Shown here: piece after piece, positions 39,208-48,451 of the stretch | How positions within the stretch are numbered: the first letter of the stretch is position 1 | Layout: the number at the start of each line of letters is the position of its first letter | From: Bacteroidota bacterium | GTDB lineage: Bacteria > Bacteroidota > Bacteroidia > B-17B0 > Aurantibacillaceae | Reading direction: 5' to 3' | Assembly (NCBI GenBank): GCA_017303905.1 | Contig: JAFLBH010000001.1 | Coordinates: 659,809-723,808 of the forward strand | Length of the DNA stretch: 64,000 nucleotides | Translations under genes and position numbers: made by a program | The notes under the pieces: model-generated | Told to the model about the DNA's origin: nothing | The model's database searches: none | The model's input: only the letters and a program-made list of their open reading frames with translations

Positions 39208-40038
39208 TTAATACGCGTCAAAATCTATTAATTCAAAATAGATATTTTCTTTTGTTATTGGTAAATTAAATTCACCCAGTGATTTTATTATTAAATTTAA
39301 GGGAGAAGGCTTTAGTTTTTGTGGCAAATTGATTCCAAGCACAAAATTAGAAGGCGAATTATTTAGTCCAATTTCCATTTTAAGCAAACTCCCTTTCGGG
39401 TGTATGTTTTCCTTTACAACACATTCTTTTCTCTTGCTTAAAACAGCTTTTATCATCGAAATATGGGTGTCGCAAATAAGTGATTGATGAGTTCTGAAAT
39501 ATGAAGCGCTTGGGTTTTCTGTACGCCATTTAAGTGCTTCCTTGTTCCAATGCGATTTAAACATTTCGGACGTAACACCTATTTGTTTAATATTTCCAAA
39601 ATAAATTTTTACATCCAGTGTTGAGATTAAATCAAAGCCAAGTTTTTTAATAAATCCATGCGTGCTGTTTTGGTTTGCCACTCCAATTACAAATTTGTAT
39701 CCTTGATTTTTTCCAAGCTCATATGTTTTCTCGGCTAATTGCGTAAATAATTTTTTGCCTTGATGGTTAGGATGGGTGGCAGTGTTCAGTGATAATAAAC
39801 CTTTTATTAATTCTCCTTTATATTCATAGGTGACAGGAATGGTAACATAGTGTGCGGCTAATTCTTCACCATAAAAAGCATCGAAGCCTATGACGGTTCC
39901 GTTAGGATTTAAAAGATATTGCCATTGAAGAAATTCAAAAGTATATTTTTTAGTTTCAGTAAATACAGCACTTAACAGCGAAGAATACTTTCTCAAGCTG
40001 TCATTATCTGTTTGTGTTTGTTTAAAGACGTATTCCAT
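39208..40038 (-). CDS. GNAT-family acetyltransferase
   Basis: A 276-residue acyl-CoA-dependent acetyltransferase. The acetyl-CoA binding motif A is seen in LLSLNTATHPNHQGKKLFTQL (about 85-105), with a following EKTYELGKNQGYKFVIGVAN. The second half may be an unrelated or duplicated domain. Its start abuts the polysaccharide deacetylase gene, and it is the last gene of the surface-glycan run; by context it may acetylate a sugar intermediate, which is inference only. It converges with rpoN, adjoining at 39207/39208. Confidence 0.8.
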   Translation of the reverse strand: MEYVFKQTQTDNDSLRKYSSLLSAVFTETKKYTFEFLQWQYLLNPNGTVIGFDAFYGEELAAHYVTIPVTYEYKGELIKGLLSLNTATHPNHQGKKLFTQLAEKTYELGKNQGYKFVIGVANQNSTHGFIKKLGFDLISTLDVKIYFGNIKQIGVTSEMFKSHWNKEALKWRTENPSASYFRTHQSLICDTHISMIKAVLSKRKECVVKENIHPKGSLLKMEIGLNNSPSNFVLGINLPQKLKPSPLNLIIKSLGEFNLPITKENIYFELIDFDAY

Positions 40039-40862
40039 TATAATTTACTGATGAATTCTGAGTAAGTTGTTATACGCGCATCCAATGCAATAACCATATC
40101 TAATCTTTTAATTAAATTTTTACGGTTGTAATACATCAACCAGTTGAAAAATTTATTATTGTTAATTCCGGAATGCATGAATTTTTCCTGGTTTGTATCC
40201 AAATCGTATGGGTGAAAATAACTTAATGCAGGCTGGTTGTTTCTAAAATATTTTTTAAATGACCTTAAAATCAGAAATTCAGGTAAGGCACGGAAATATA
40301 CCCCGCCCGCGAATGGTAAATTTAAAGGACCAAAGCGATCAAGACTTATTGGAAATTCAATTATCCCGTTAGGAAATTGTTTATACTCTTGACCAAATTC
40401 AGGCCATCCGTAAAGAGGGTTTTTAGCGGGCAATACAGAACTTGAATAAGTAATTCCAAATTCCTTCATTATTTCATACGCCCATTCACATCTTTTGTCT
40501 ATTGAGAAAATTGGAGCACGATAACCTTTTATAGTGGTGCAACCGGCCTTTTGAAGAGCCTCTATGTTTTTAGAAAGGTCAATTCTAAATTCTTCCGGTG
40601 ATTGGTTCGCTACCGGAATATGCGCATACGAATGACAAGCTATTTCGTGTCCTTCAGCAAGTATAGTTTGAATAAGTTCAGGGTGCACCTCTGCCACTTT
40701 TCCAACTGTAAAAAAGGTACATTTAGATTGATGTTTTTTGAGCCAATTGAGATAAATCTGCGTGTTCTCTATAACACGATCTTTATACAAATGTTTATTC
40801 TCAACATTTTCGCGAACATCCTCTAAGTCGATACTAAAAAGAAAAGTGTTATTTGTTTTCAT
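40038..40862 (-). CDS. Polysaccharide deacetylase (NodB/CE4 family)
   Basis: A 274-residue carbohydrate esterase expected to remove acetyl groups from a polysaccharide or lipid-linked sugar. CE4 features are LFSIDLEDV (metal-binding Asp near residue 14), HEIACHSYAH (the H-S-x-x-H motif, about residues 70-79), and GYRAPIFSID. No signal peptide is visible, so it probably acts in the cytosol on a precursor. It overlaps the DUF2304 gene by 14 bp and the GNAT gene by 1 bp, consistent with tight operon structure. Confidence 0.88.
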   Translation of the reverse strand: MKTNNTFLFSIDLEDVRENVENKHLYKDRVIENTQIYLNWLKKHQSKCTFFTVGKVAEVHPELIQTILAEGHEIACHSYAHIPVANQSPEEFRIDLSKNIEALQKAGCTTIKGYRAPIFSIDKRCEWAYEIMKEFGITYSSSVLPAKNPLYGWPEFGQEYKQFPNGIIEFPISLDRFGPLNLPFAGGVYFRALPEFLILRSFKKYFRNNQPALSYFHPYDLDTNQEKFMHSGINNNKFFNWLMYYNRKNLIKRLDMVIALDARITTYSEFISKL

Positions 40863-41217
40863 TTTCTTTTTCTTCCAGTTTGTTTTTAAGAAGAGCTAAC
40901 TCCTGAGCTAAGAGTTTAATTTGCGCGTGTTGTTTAGAATTAACAACAGACAGATGCACTAAGAAAATAATGATGGCAAAGATGGCGCCTAAAAAGATTA
41001 ACGCGGGTGCATAATATACTCCCAGCATTTTCGCGATTAAATCTAAACCATTACGCCAGATGGCAAATACTAATAAGGTAATGGTACAAAATATCCACAC
41101 AATAGAATACTCTTCGCGCAATTTACCTTTGGTAATTAAACGGAAAATAAAAAACATAAAAAGCAAAGAGCCAATTATGCTGATGATTTGGATTTTAAAG
41201 GGTATTACGTTTTCCAT
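40849..41217 (-). CDS. DUF2304 membrane protein
   Basis: A 122-residue protein with three hydrophobic helices and a short charged C-terminal coiled coil (ALLKNKLEEKENENK). The pattern REEYSIVWIFCTITLLVFAIWR is characteristic of the DUF2304 family, which usually sits beside GT2 dolichyl-phosphate-mannose-type transferases, as it does here. It probably has an accessory role in lipid-linked sugar export or transfer. It overlaps the GT2 gene by 23 bp and the deacetylase by 14 bp. Confidence 0.85.
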   Translation of the reverse strand: MENVIPFKIQIISIIGSLLFMFFIFRLITKGKLREEYSIVWIFCTITLLVFAIWRNGLDLIAKMLGVYYAPALIFLGAIFAIIIFLVHLSVVNSKQHAQIKLLAQELALLKNKLEEKENENK

Positions 41218-41959
41218 TAAGCTTTAGTCTTAAATAAATGAATAAAATTCCCAGTGTAACTTTCATCATGTAGTATATACTTCCGAAGGATCGAATAGAT
41301 GATTGGCCGCCTTGACGTTCATGCATTACTACAGGAGCTTCTATAATTTTTAAATTGTTGAGATGGTATAACACAATTGCTTCCGGTTCGGGATATTCAT
41401 CCGGATAATAATCATTTACAATCTCCAGTGCTTTTAGGTTTAATGCACGGAATCCGGATGTACTATCGGTAATAGTAATGCCAAGTAACAGTCGATTCAG
41501 GTTTTTAAAATATTTAATTCCTGTTCGGCGTAAAGTGGAAGATTGAAAACCTTGTTTAGTGATGAAGCGTGAGCCAATAACCACATCGGCTTCATTGTTT
41601 AGTATAGGTTGAAGGAGATTTTGAATTTCACTAATTGGGTGTTGTCCGTCACCATCTAACTGAATGGCGATATCAAATTTATTTTTGTATGCGTATTTAT
41701 AACCGGATTGTACCGCACCTCCAATACCCAGATTTACGGGAAGATTTAAGTAAGTGGAGGTGTGTTTTCTGATAACAGAAAGAGTATTATCTTTTGAGCA
41801 ATCATTCACAGGCAAAGCGGTGATAGAAACATTAGGAAGACTTAAAGACTGAAGCGACTGTAATAAACTACCAATGGATTCCTCTTCATTATAACAGGGA
41901 ATGACAATGAGAAGTTTGATATGTTTATTGGTCTCTTTCACCTTTATGTAATTTTTCAT
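41195..41959 (-). CDS. GT2 glycosyltransferase (dolichyl-phosphate mannosyltransferase-like)
   Basis: A GT-A fold transferase of 254 residues likely loading a sugar onto a polyprenyl phosphate. Motifs: LLIVIPCYNEEESIG (nucleotide binding), the DGDGQHP metal motif, and SRFITKQGFQSS. I chose the ATG at 41959 because the farther start at 42025 overlaps the upstream gene by about 100 bp and adds 22 residues outside the domain. It is flanked by DUF2304 and GT-C membrane proteins, consistent with supplying a lipid-linked donor. Confidence 0.9.
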   Translation of the reverse strand: MKNYIKVKETNKHIKLLIVIPCYNEEESIGSLLQSLQSLSLPNVSITALPVNDCSKDNTLSVIRKHTSTYLNLPVNLGIGGAVQSGYKYAYKNKFDIAIQLDGDGQHPISEIQNLLQPILNNEADVVIGSRFITKQGFQSSTLRRTGIKYFKNLNRLLLGITITDSTSGFRALNLKALEIVNDYYPDEYPEPEAIVLYHLNNLKIIEAPVVMHERQGGQSSIRSFGSIYYMMKVTLGILFIYLRLKLNGKRNTL

Positions 41960-43328
41960 AATCCGGTTCCGACAAAATTTGCCAGTACTTACCTTCATGC
42001 ATACCGTAAATTTTATATCGCCCAAAATTATGCCAATAGGCCTCTTTTGTCATACTACTGTAATGTATAAGGTCGTAGTTGTATTGATAGGTTTGGCCAA
42101 TATTTAAATTGATTCCTGCAAAAATTATGATTATAAAAAGTAATTGAAGAATGGACCTGAATTTAATTTTTGGAAGCAATTCGAAAATGTATTCACATAA
42201 AGAAGCAATAGGTATAGATAAGTAGGCGTAGTGCTGAACGAATGCTCTTCCGCCAAAGCCTCCGCCAAAAAACCAATCCCACCAGCAGCTTAGCACATAA
42301 ATATTAATTATTGTAATGACTAAAATAGCATTTCTAAGAGTAGGGTATTTTTTCTGCATTGAAATCATTCCTACGAAGGCAAGAATAATTAATGGTGTAT
42401 AAACAAACCATCCTTTTCTGTAACTGAATAAAATATTTATAATTTGAGGATCTCCCCAAAAAAAGCGTTCGTCAGGATAAGAAAAGTAAAAATATTGCCC
42501 TGTATGCTGTTTCCAAAAAAGCAGTTGTGGCACCCAAACTAAAAAAGCAAGCAGTACAATAATTAATAGATGCTTGTATTGTTGAAAGACATAAATGACT
42601 CTATCTTTAAATTTTGTAGAAGTTGATAAGTGGATAAATAAAAAAAGAACAACTACAAGAACTTCAGTGGGACGAATTAAGGTAATAACGCCAATTAGTA
42701 AACCAAGGAGAGTTGTTTTAAGATATGTTACACGTTGATACCAATGATAGGTGGTTAAAAGAAAAGCAGAGTAGAGAAAAAACAAATATCCATGCGTCAT
42801 TTCGCTTGCGGATAAAACATAATAGAAAAGATTGGTGCCAAAAAAAATGATCGCTAATGTAACTGTAGTTACTTTTTCAGAATAATACTTAATCAAAAAA
42901 TTTCGTAACAACAGTAAGCCAAGCAAGCCGTATAAAATACTTCCCCAGTGCAATGTTATTGCAAAAGGTTCACTAAATCCATCTAATGGTTTATGTTCAT
43001 TTATAGCAATTTTATATCCTAATGCGAAGAAAGGTGAATAAAGCAAGGCCATACCATATGTGCCTTTTGTTATTTTTTCTCCATTTGGTAAAGTTAAAAG
43101 ATACTTTTGGTACTCTTTGCCATTGGGTTGATAATCATGAATAATAAACTCAGAAGGCAAATAGGAATAATAACCCGCTACATCCCAATAAAACTGATGA
43201 TCATCTTTATGCATTAAGTGCCAATGTCTCCACAAATCCATTGTGATAACCGAAAAGCATAGCGTAAATACTAAAAGTAAAATGCTTGGTTTTTTAAATA
43301 TAGAATCGGTATTAGTAATGGAGTCCAT
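41925..43328 (-). CDS. Multi-spanning membrane protein, GT-C-like
   Basis: A 467-residue integral membrane protein with about 11 hydrophobic helices. An acidic periplasmic loop near the N-terminus (HKDDHQFYWDVAGYYSYLPS) contains the Asp cluster typical of GT-C glycosyltransferases. I cannot name a family. The genomic setting, between GT2 and GT39-like genes, supports a sugar transferase that uses a polyprenyl-phosphate-linked donor. A short hydrophilic C-terminal tail is cytosolic or periplasmic depending on topology. It overlaps the GT2 gene by 35 bp. Confidence 0.68.
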   Translation of the reverse strand: MDSITNTDSIFKKPSILLLVFTLCFSVITMDLWRHWHLMHKDDHQFYWDVAGYYSYLPSEFIIHDYQPNGKEYQKYLLTLPNGEKITKGTYGMALLYSPFFALGYKIAINEHKPLDGFSEPFAITLHWGSILYGLLGLLLLRNFLIKYYSEKVTTVTLAIIFFGTNLFYYVLSASEMTHGYLFFLYSAFLLTTYHWYQRVTYLKTTLLGLLIGVITLIRPTEVLVVVLFLFIHLSTSTKFKDRVIYVFQQYKHLLIIVLLAFLVWVPQLLFWKQHTGQYFYFSYPDERFFWGDPQIINILFSYRKGWFVYTPLIILAFVGMISMQKKYPTLRNAILVITIINIYVLSCWWDWFFGGGFGGRAFVQHYAYLSIPIASLCEYIFELLPKIKFRSILQLLFIIIIFAGINLNIGQTYQYNYDLIHYSSMTKEAYWHNFGRYKIYGMHEGKYWQILSEPDYEKLHKGERDQ

Positions 43329-43443
43329 TTTTGTTTAAAATTAAGAAAATTACAGGTTAGTCCAAACCAATGTGTCTTTAAATAAGAAGTTATACAGACT
43401 CATTTGATATGCTATTAAGGAATGAATCTGAAACTAAAAGGTA

Positions 43444-45006
43444 TTACGAGGGAACATGAATGATAAGTACGTCTTTATTATTAATACAAAAAGGAGGTAG
43501 ATGCCCATCATTGATAACGGCAATTTTTTTATTCTTTGATTTAAGAGTTTCAACAGTGAAGGCATCCGGATAACCCCACATGCCAATGTTATCTGTATAG
43601 AACATGAATGAAATATGCCTAAATTCATTACAATTAAAGACCACATAAGATTTATCCAGCTTCAATGATTTTATATACTTACATGTTTTTTTCCATTTTA
43701 GATAAAAAATTCGATCGGCATAAACGACAGGGTTCTTTTTCCATTTTGTGTGAAGTTCCTGAGTGGTTTCTAGTTTTATAAGAATAAACGAAATAAATAC
43801 CAATGCCAATGCCATGATTACATTCTGGGCTTTAGAATTTAAAATTTTAAACGATTTAATCAGGTAAAGTGGTATAGCGGCTAACCCCATCATGATGAAA
43901 GGATATACAACAAGAGTAAAGGCCGGCATTTTTGTGACCGCAATAGTGAAAAATATAAAAACTAGACTTACATAAAAAAGCAACACGAAGTAAACTTTTT
44001 TGTCTGTGATAAAATATTGTAAAAGGAAAAAGCCAAGCAATATAAAATAAATACTTGCATGACCTATGGTGAGCTGAAGATTGTCAAAGTGAAACCAGGC
44101 ATTGCCACCATGACCTTCAATAACCTCAGTTAAATGTTTAGAGTTATAAGAGTATTCATGTGCTGCCTCAACCGGATAATTAATGATAATATAAATTTGC
44201 CAAGGAATGGCAATAGCAGCGGTAATTACTAATGCCTTTAAATGTTTGATGTAAAGCTTAGGCAAGTAAAATTTCTTAGGGGTATTAATTGCTGTATATA
44301 ATGCCCAACCGGAGTACACTAAGAGGCCCACAAGCCATTTTGTTAAGATTGCAAGGCCCGAAAACACTCCAATAAGCAAGATCCATTTTTTATTCTCAGG
44401 ATTGAGTATATGTTCTGAAAAGGCCCAAAGACTTCCGGTAACATAACAAAGAAAAACGATATCGTTGTGATCGGTTGGATAATAGGCTGCTAAGGTTTCA
44501 TTAATATAATTTAAAACGCCATAAAACAGGGCCGAATAAAATCCTATTTTTTGATTCGCAAAATTCTTTCCAATTCTGTAAACAAAAAAAACCGTTAAGG
44601 TCGCACAGATAACACTGGGTAATCTTAATGCAAAAACACTAACGCCAAATAATTTATAGGAAAGTGCAATTTGCCAAAGAAAGAGTGGTTGCTTGTGAAC
44701 CCAAATATAATTGCCGGTCCAATTTTCATGATGAAAGGATAATATATTTTCAGGGAATAGGGTAGGTTTAAGAAAGTCGTTCATCAAGTTTTTTGCAACT
44801 AATGCATGAACCTGTTCATCCCAGGTATGCACGAATGGATCCAGTAATGCGTAAAATAATTTTAAGGTTAAAATACCACTGAAAAAAACTAAAAGTGCTG
44901 TTTTTTGTTTTTTGGTAAATTCAAAAAGAAATATAGAAGTAACAATTAAAAGAAAAGCAGCAAAGATTTGTAATTGCTGAGTATTTGAAAAATAACTGTC
45001 AAACAT
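43444..45006 (-). CDS. GT39/ArnT-like membrane glycosyltransferase
   Basis: A 520-residue GT-C enzyme with about 12 helices. The first periplasmic loop shows the catalytic pattern HTWDEQVHALVAKN (Asp-Glu), and helix 2 the HKQPLFLWQIALSYKLFG segment, both typical of PMT/ArnT proteins. A soluble C-terminal domain of about 95 residues follows the last helix. Predicted function: transfer of a sugar from a polyprenyl phosphate to a lipid or protein. It overlaps the FAD gene by 1 bp; the 115-bp gap after it holds no clear signal. Confidence 0.88.
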   Translation of the reverse strand: MFDSYFSNTQQLQIFAAFLLIVTSIFLFEFTKKQKTALLVFFSGILTLKLFYALLDPFVHTWDEQVHALVAKNLMNDFLKPTLFPENILSFHHENWTGNYIWVHKQPLFLWQIALSYKLFGVSVFALRLPSVICATLTVFFVYRIGKNFANQKIGFYSALFYGVLNYINETLAAYYPTDHNDIVFLCYVTGSLWAFSEHILNPENKKWILLIGVFSGLAILTKWLVGLLVYSGWALYTAINTPKKFYLPKLYIKHLKALVITAAIAIPWQIYIIINYPVEAAHEYSYNSKHLTEVIEGHGGNAWFHFDNLQLTIGHASIYFILLGFFLLQYFITDKKVYFVLLFYVSLVFIFFTIAVTKMPAFTLVVYPFIMMGLAAIPLYLIKSFKILNSKAQNVIMALALVFISFILIKLETTQELHTKWKKNPVVYADRIFYLKWKKTCKYIKSLKLDKSYVVFNCNEFRHISFMFYTDNIGMWGYPDAFTVETLKSKNKKIAVINDGHLPPFCINNKDVLIIHVPS

Positions 45007-46421
45007 TATTTTTTCTCCAATCCGGTTTTTGTGATGACTGATGATTCCTGATAACTATCGTAATCGGTATTAATTTCCCACAGGTTATGATGAGTACCTT
45101 TTAATATGTTTTCTACTGCTAAGCGCCCCATCAAGATACTATGGTCTTGATTATTATATTTAAATGCGCCATATCGACCTATAACATGTAGATTTTGAAC
45201 ACTGCTTAAATAGTCTTCAACCGGTTTTAATCTTTCTTTATAGCCTGTAGAATATACCGGGTAGCATCTGTGAATTTTATAAACGAAACCATCACTTATT
45301 TCGGCGTTGCCAATTAATCCGGTTTTTCTTAGCTCTATTTTACCAAGTTCGATTAATTCTTTGTCGCTTTTGCTCCAGAAGTCATCTTCGTCGTAGCACC
45401 AATATTCGAGAGCGCAAATTGTGCTTTCTTCTTTACCGTATAATTGCGGAACCCAATTTCTGAAATTAGTTAATCGGCCCATTTGTAAATCGGCACTATG
45501 AACGTATAACCAATTGTCAGGAAACAAATCTTTTGCCTGTACATTTAGGTAAACAATTATTGTATTTCTGAATTTTAAATCTTGTGCCGCAGCTTTTATA
45601 TTCTCAGACACCTCGGGAAGACGAGTAACCATTAAAGATAATGGCATGGAAGAAATAATGTGGTCGTATTCTTTAACTGTCCCATCCTCTAATTCAAGAG
45701 CGCAAGCCTTTCCGTTTTTTGTAATAACTTTCTTTACCGGTGTGTTTAAGAACACATTGCCGCCTTTGTCTTTAACAAATTGAGCCATGCGTTCATAAAC
45801 AATTCCTGTTCCTCCATGAGGATAGGCAAATTGATCAACTAATGTTTTGTGTTTTCCGCTATTGCCAAACAATGCGGTTTTAATAGCCTCACCTAAACTG
45901 AATTTTTTAATTCGCTGGGCGGCAAAATCAGCATCTAACACGTCGCATGGGATTCCCCACAACTTTTCAGTATAGGTTTTAAAAAATATTTGATATAGTT
46001 TTTTTCCAAAGCGGTTCGTTACCCAACCTTCGAAGGTACTGATGTCTTTTGTCGGAGAAATTTTTTCTACTCCATAATAAACCATACAAGACGCAGCTTT
46101 AAAAACTCCCATATTTGAGAGAGCATTAAAGGCTTTGATAGGATAGTGAAAAAACTTTTTGTTGTAATAAATTCGGGTGAGGCGGTCAACCATTTCATAA
46201 TCATTACCTACAACCTCTAACCATAGTTCATTAACGCGTGTATCGTTACTAAAAAAGCGGTGCGGACCAATATCTACTTTTTGATTCCACAGTTCAATTG
46301 TTTTAGCCATTCCGCCAACTGATGAGCCGGCTTCATATACATCAACATTTTTTATACTCTTGGCAAGTTCATACCCGGCTGTCATGCCTGCGGGTCCTGC
46401 CCCAATTACAGCAACTTTCAA
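45006..46421 (-). CDS. FAD-dependent oxidoreductase, protoporphyrinogen-oxidase/UGM-like
   Basis: A 471-residue FAD protein. The Rossmann motif GAGPAGMTAGYELA is at the N-terminus, with an acidic residue binding ribose (DVYEAGSSVGGMAKT), followed by IGPHRFFS. The fold matches the amine-oxidase / UDP-galactopyranose mutase group; within surface glycan clusters a UGM-like sugar-nucleotide role is plausible, but the mutase-specific residues were not verified. It adjoins the lipoprotein gene with a 2-bp gap and overlaps the GT39 gene by 1 bp. Confidence 0.82.
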   Translation of the reverse strand: MKVAVIGAGPAGMTAGYELAKSIKNVDVYEAGSSVGGMAKTIELWNQKVDIGPHRFFSNDTRVNELWLEVVGNDYEMVDRLTRIYYNKKFFHYPIKAFNALSNMGVFKAASCMVYYGVEKISPTKDISTFEGWVTNRFGKKLYQIFFKTYTEKLWGIPCDVLDADFAAQRIKKFSLGEAIKTALFGNSGKHKTLVDQFAYPHGGTGIVYERMAQFVKDKGGNVFLNTPVKKVITKNGKACALELEDGTVKEYDHIISSMPLSLMVTRLPEVSENIKAAAQDLKFRNTIIVYLNVQAKDLFPDNWLYVHSADLQMGRLTNFRNWVPQLYGKEESTICALEYWCYDEDDFWSKSDKELIELGKIELRKTGLIGNAEISDGFVYKIHRCYPVYSTGYKERLKPVEDYLSSVQNLHVIGRYGAFKYNNQDHSILMGRLAVENILKGTHHNLWEINTDYDSYQESSVITKTGLEKK

Positions 46422-46423
46422 AA

Positions 46424-46966
46424 TTAAAATTCTTCTTTGATACTCAGTTTAACATCATCCACATCGAAGTATGATTTAGCATCTACGTTATGGGCTAATA
46501 TGGTAAATTTTAGATTTGGTTTGGAAGTTATTTCCGGACCAACACGAAAACTATTGCTAACAAATGTCCACTCATTGGGATTTTTAATTGCGTTTTTCAC
46601 ATCACAACCAACCCAAATGTATAAACTATCCGGGGTAGATACAGAAATAACCAATTCGCAATTATTTTTTATGTCACCTGTTCTAACCCATCCTTCCACG
46701 CTTAAGTCAACAGCACGACCCATTAAGGAGTCTGGTAAAATATATGAATAGCCAAAACCAAAATTAACAGATGAATCAGTTCTGCTAAACCATTTACCGG
46801 AATGAGCATTATTGCCTTCTATATAAGAAGTTGTGTTTGTAACACCATTATCCATGTCAAAAACCTGAGTATATGAGAAGTTTTGACTAAGTAACTCTTC
46901 TTCCTGCTCACACGAAGAAAAAACAAAAAATATCAAACAAAGAATGGCGAGTAATTTATGCTTCAT
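46424..46966 (-). CDS. Putative lipoprotein with jelly-roll-like domain
   Basis: A 180-residue protein with a lipoprotein signal peptide: hydrophobic helix then FSSC, Cys at about residue 19, followed by acidic residues (EQEEE), a feature of surface lipoprotein export signals in Bacteroidota. The ATG at 46966 is preferred to one at 47008, which adds 14 residues before the signal. The mature part has beta-strand periodicity and a WVRTGDIKNNCELVISV segment reminiscent of carbohydrate-binding modules. It is the first gene of the glycan run. The ligand is unknown. Confidence 0.78.
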   Translation of the reverse strand: MKHKLLAILCLIFFVFSSCEQEEELLSQNFSYTQVFDMDNGVTNTTSYIEGNNAHSGKWFSRTDSSVNFGFGYSYILPDSLMGRAVDLSVEGWVRTGDIKNNCELVISVSTPDSLYIWVGCDVKNAIKNPNEWTFVSNSFRVGPEITSKPNLKFTILAHNVDAKSYFDVDDVKLSIKEEF

Positions 46967-47022
46967 TATAGACTTTAAGGCGTAATTCATAAAACGTTTA
47001 AAATTCAAAAAAATTGTATAGT

Positions 47023-47679
47023 TTAAATAATCATTTCAGGAATTTCACCTTCTACAATTAGTTTACCGGCGGTAGCGGCTTTGATTTGTTCAACACTTAC
47101 TCCTGGAGCACGCTCCAATAATTTAAATCCTCCTTCAGGAAGAATGTCATAAACGCCAAGTTCTGTTACCACTTTTTTAATGCAATGAATGCCGGTTAAA
47201 GGCAAATCGCATTTAGGTAATAATTTCGATTGGCCTGCTTTGTTTACTTGCTGCATGGCAACAATAATGTTTTTTGCCGAAGCAACTAAATCCATAGCAC
47301 CACCCATTCCTTTTACCATTTTCCCCGGAATTTTCCAGTTGGCAATATCTCCATTCTCGCTTACTTCCATAGCGCCTAAAATGGTAAGGTCAACTTTTTG
47401 TGCGCGAATCATTCCAAAACTCATGGCGCTATCGAAGATAACAGCTCCAGGTAAAAGTGTAACTGTTTGCTTTCCGGCATTAATTAAATCGGCATCTTCT
47501 TCTCCTTCGAAGGGGAATGGTCCCATGCCTAAAATTCCGTTTTCAGATTGTAATTCAACATTAATTCCTTGCGGGATGTAGTTCGCTACTAAAGTAGGAA
47601 TGCCAATACCAAGGTTTACATACATTCCGTCTTTTACCTCGCGGGCAATGCGTTTTGCTATTCCGTTTTTATCTAACAT
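47023..47679 (-). CDS. scoB: 3-oxoacid CoA-transferase subunit B
   Basis: The beta subunit of a CoA-transferase, moving CoA from succinyl-CoA to acetoacetate or another 3-oxoacid. The catalytic glutamate lies in SENGILGMGPFP; GIGIPTLVANYIPQG and GGAMDLVASAKNIIVAM are further conserved elements. It has 218 residues, a normal length. It is 14 bp downstream of the alpha subunit. Ketone-body or butyrate-type acid metabolism is implied; which acid cannot be told from the sequence. Confidence 0.94.
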   Translation of the reverse strand: MLDKNGIAKRIAREVKDGMYVNLGIGIPTLVANYIPQGINVELQSENGILGMGPFPFEGEEDADLINAGKQTVTLLPGAVIFDSAMSFGMIRAQKVDLTILGAMEVSENGDIANWKIPGKMVKGMGGAMDLVASAKNIIVAMQQVNKAGQSKLLPKCDLPLTGIHCIKKVVTELGVYDILPEGGFKLLERAPGVSVEQIKAATAGKLIVEGEIPEMII

Positions 47680-47693
47680 GCTTCAATATTTTA

Positions 47694-48407
47694 TTAAGAT
47701 TTCTTTCTTACCGTTCTTTGTTCAATACGTTTTTCGTAATTCTCACCTTTGAAAATACGTTGCACATAAATTCCCGGTGTGTGTATTTGATCCGGATCCA
47801 ATTCTCCAACAGGCACCAACTCTTCTACTTCCGCAATGGTAATTTTTCCGGCCATTGCCATCATTGGATTGAAATTTCTTGCTGTAGAACGGTAAATCAA
47901 ATTACCGGCAGTATCACCTTTCCATGCTTTTACAATTGCAAAATCCGCATCAAACGCATACTCCATCAAATAATCCTTTTCAACACCGTTAAATATAAAT
48001 TTACGCACCTCTTTACCAATCGCTACTTCTGTTCCAACACCTGCAGGCGTAAAAATGGCCGGCATTCCGTATCCTGCGGCTAAACAACGTGTAGCTAGTG
48101 TGCCTTGAGGAATCAATTCAACTTCTAATTCACCACTCAGCATTTGACGCTCGAATTCATCGTTTTCGCCAACGTATGAAGAAATCATTTTCTTTACCTG
48201 GCGAGTTTGCAATAATAATCCTAAACCGAAATCATCAACTCCGGCATTGTTGCTTACGCAGGTTAATCCCTTCACGCCTTTTTTTACAAGTGCGGAAATA
48301 CAATTTTCGGGAATACCGCATAAACCAAAACCACCCAACAACAAAGTCATGTTGTCTTGTATGTCTTTAATGGCTTCGTCGGCATTTTTTACTACTTTGT
48401 TTATCAT
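47694..48407 (-). CDS. scoA: 3-oxoacid CoA-transferase subunit A
   Basis: The alpha subunit of the heteromeric CoA-transferase, 237 residues. The glycine-rich [16 protein letters not shown] near residue 26 is the family signature, followed by [14 protein letters not shown] and the CoA-binding [11 protein letters not shown]. Co-transcribed with scoB (14-bp gap), forming a two-gene unit. No thiolase or dehydrogenase is linked. Confidence 0.95.
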   Translation of the reverse strand: MINKVVKNADEAIKDIQDNMTLLLGGFGLCGIPENCISALVKKGVKGLTCVSNNAGVDDFGLGLLLQTRQVKKMISSYVGENDEFERQMLSGELEVELIPQGTLATRCLAAGYGMPAIFTPAGVGTEVAIGKEVRKFIFNGVEKDYLMEYAFDADFAIVKAWKGDTAGNLIYRSTARNFNPMMAMAGKITIAEVEELVPVGELDPDQIHTPGIYVQRIFKGENYEKRIEQRTVRKKS

Positions 48408-48451
48408 ATCTTAAAAAATCATTTATAAAATTAAAAATTTAGAGTGTGCAA

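Noticed and set aside
41960-42025. Early start of the GT2 gene
   Set aside because: It overlaps the preceding coding region by about 100 bp and adds residues outside the GT-A fold.
39208-46966. Antiphage defence island
   Set aside because: The genes match glycan transfer and modification; no nuclease, helicase or toxin-antitoxin signature is seen in this run.
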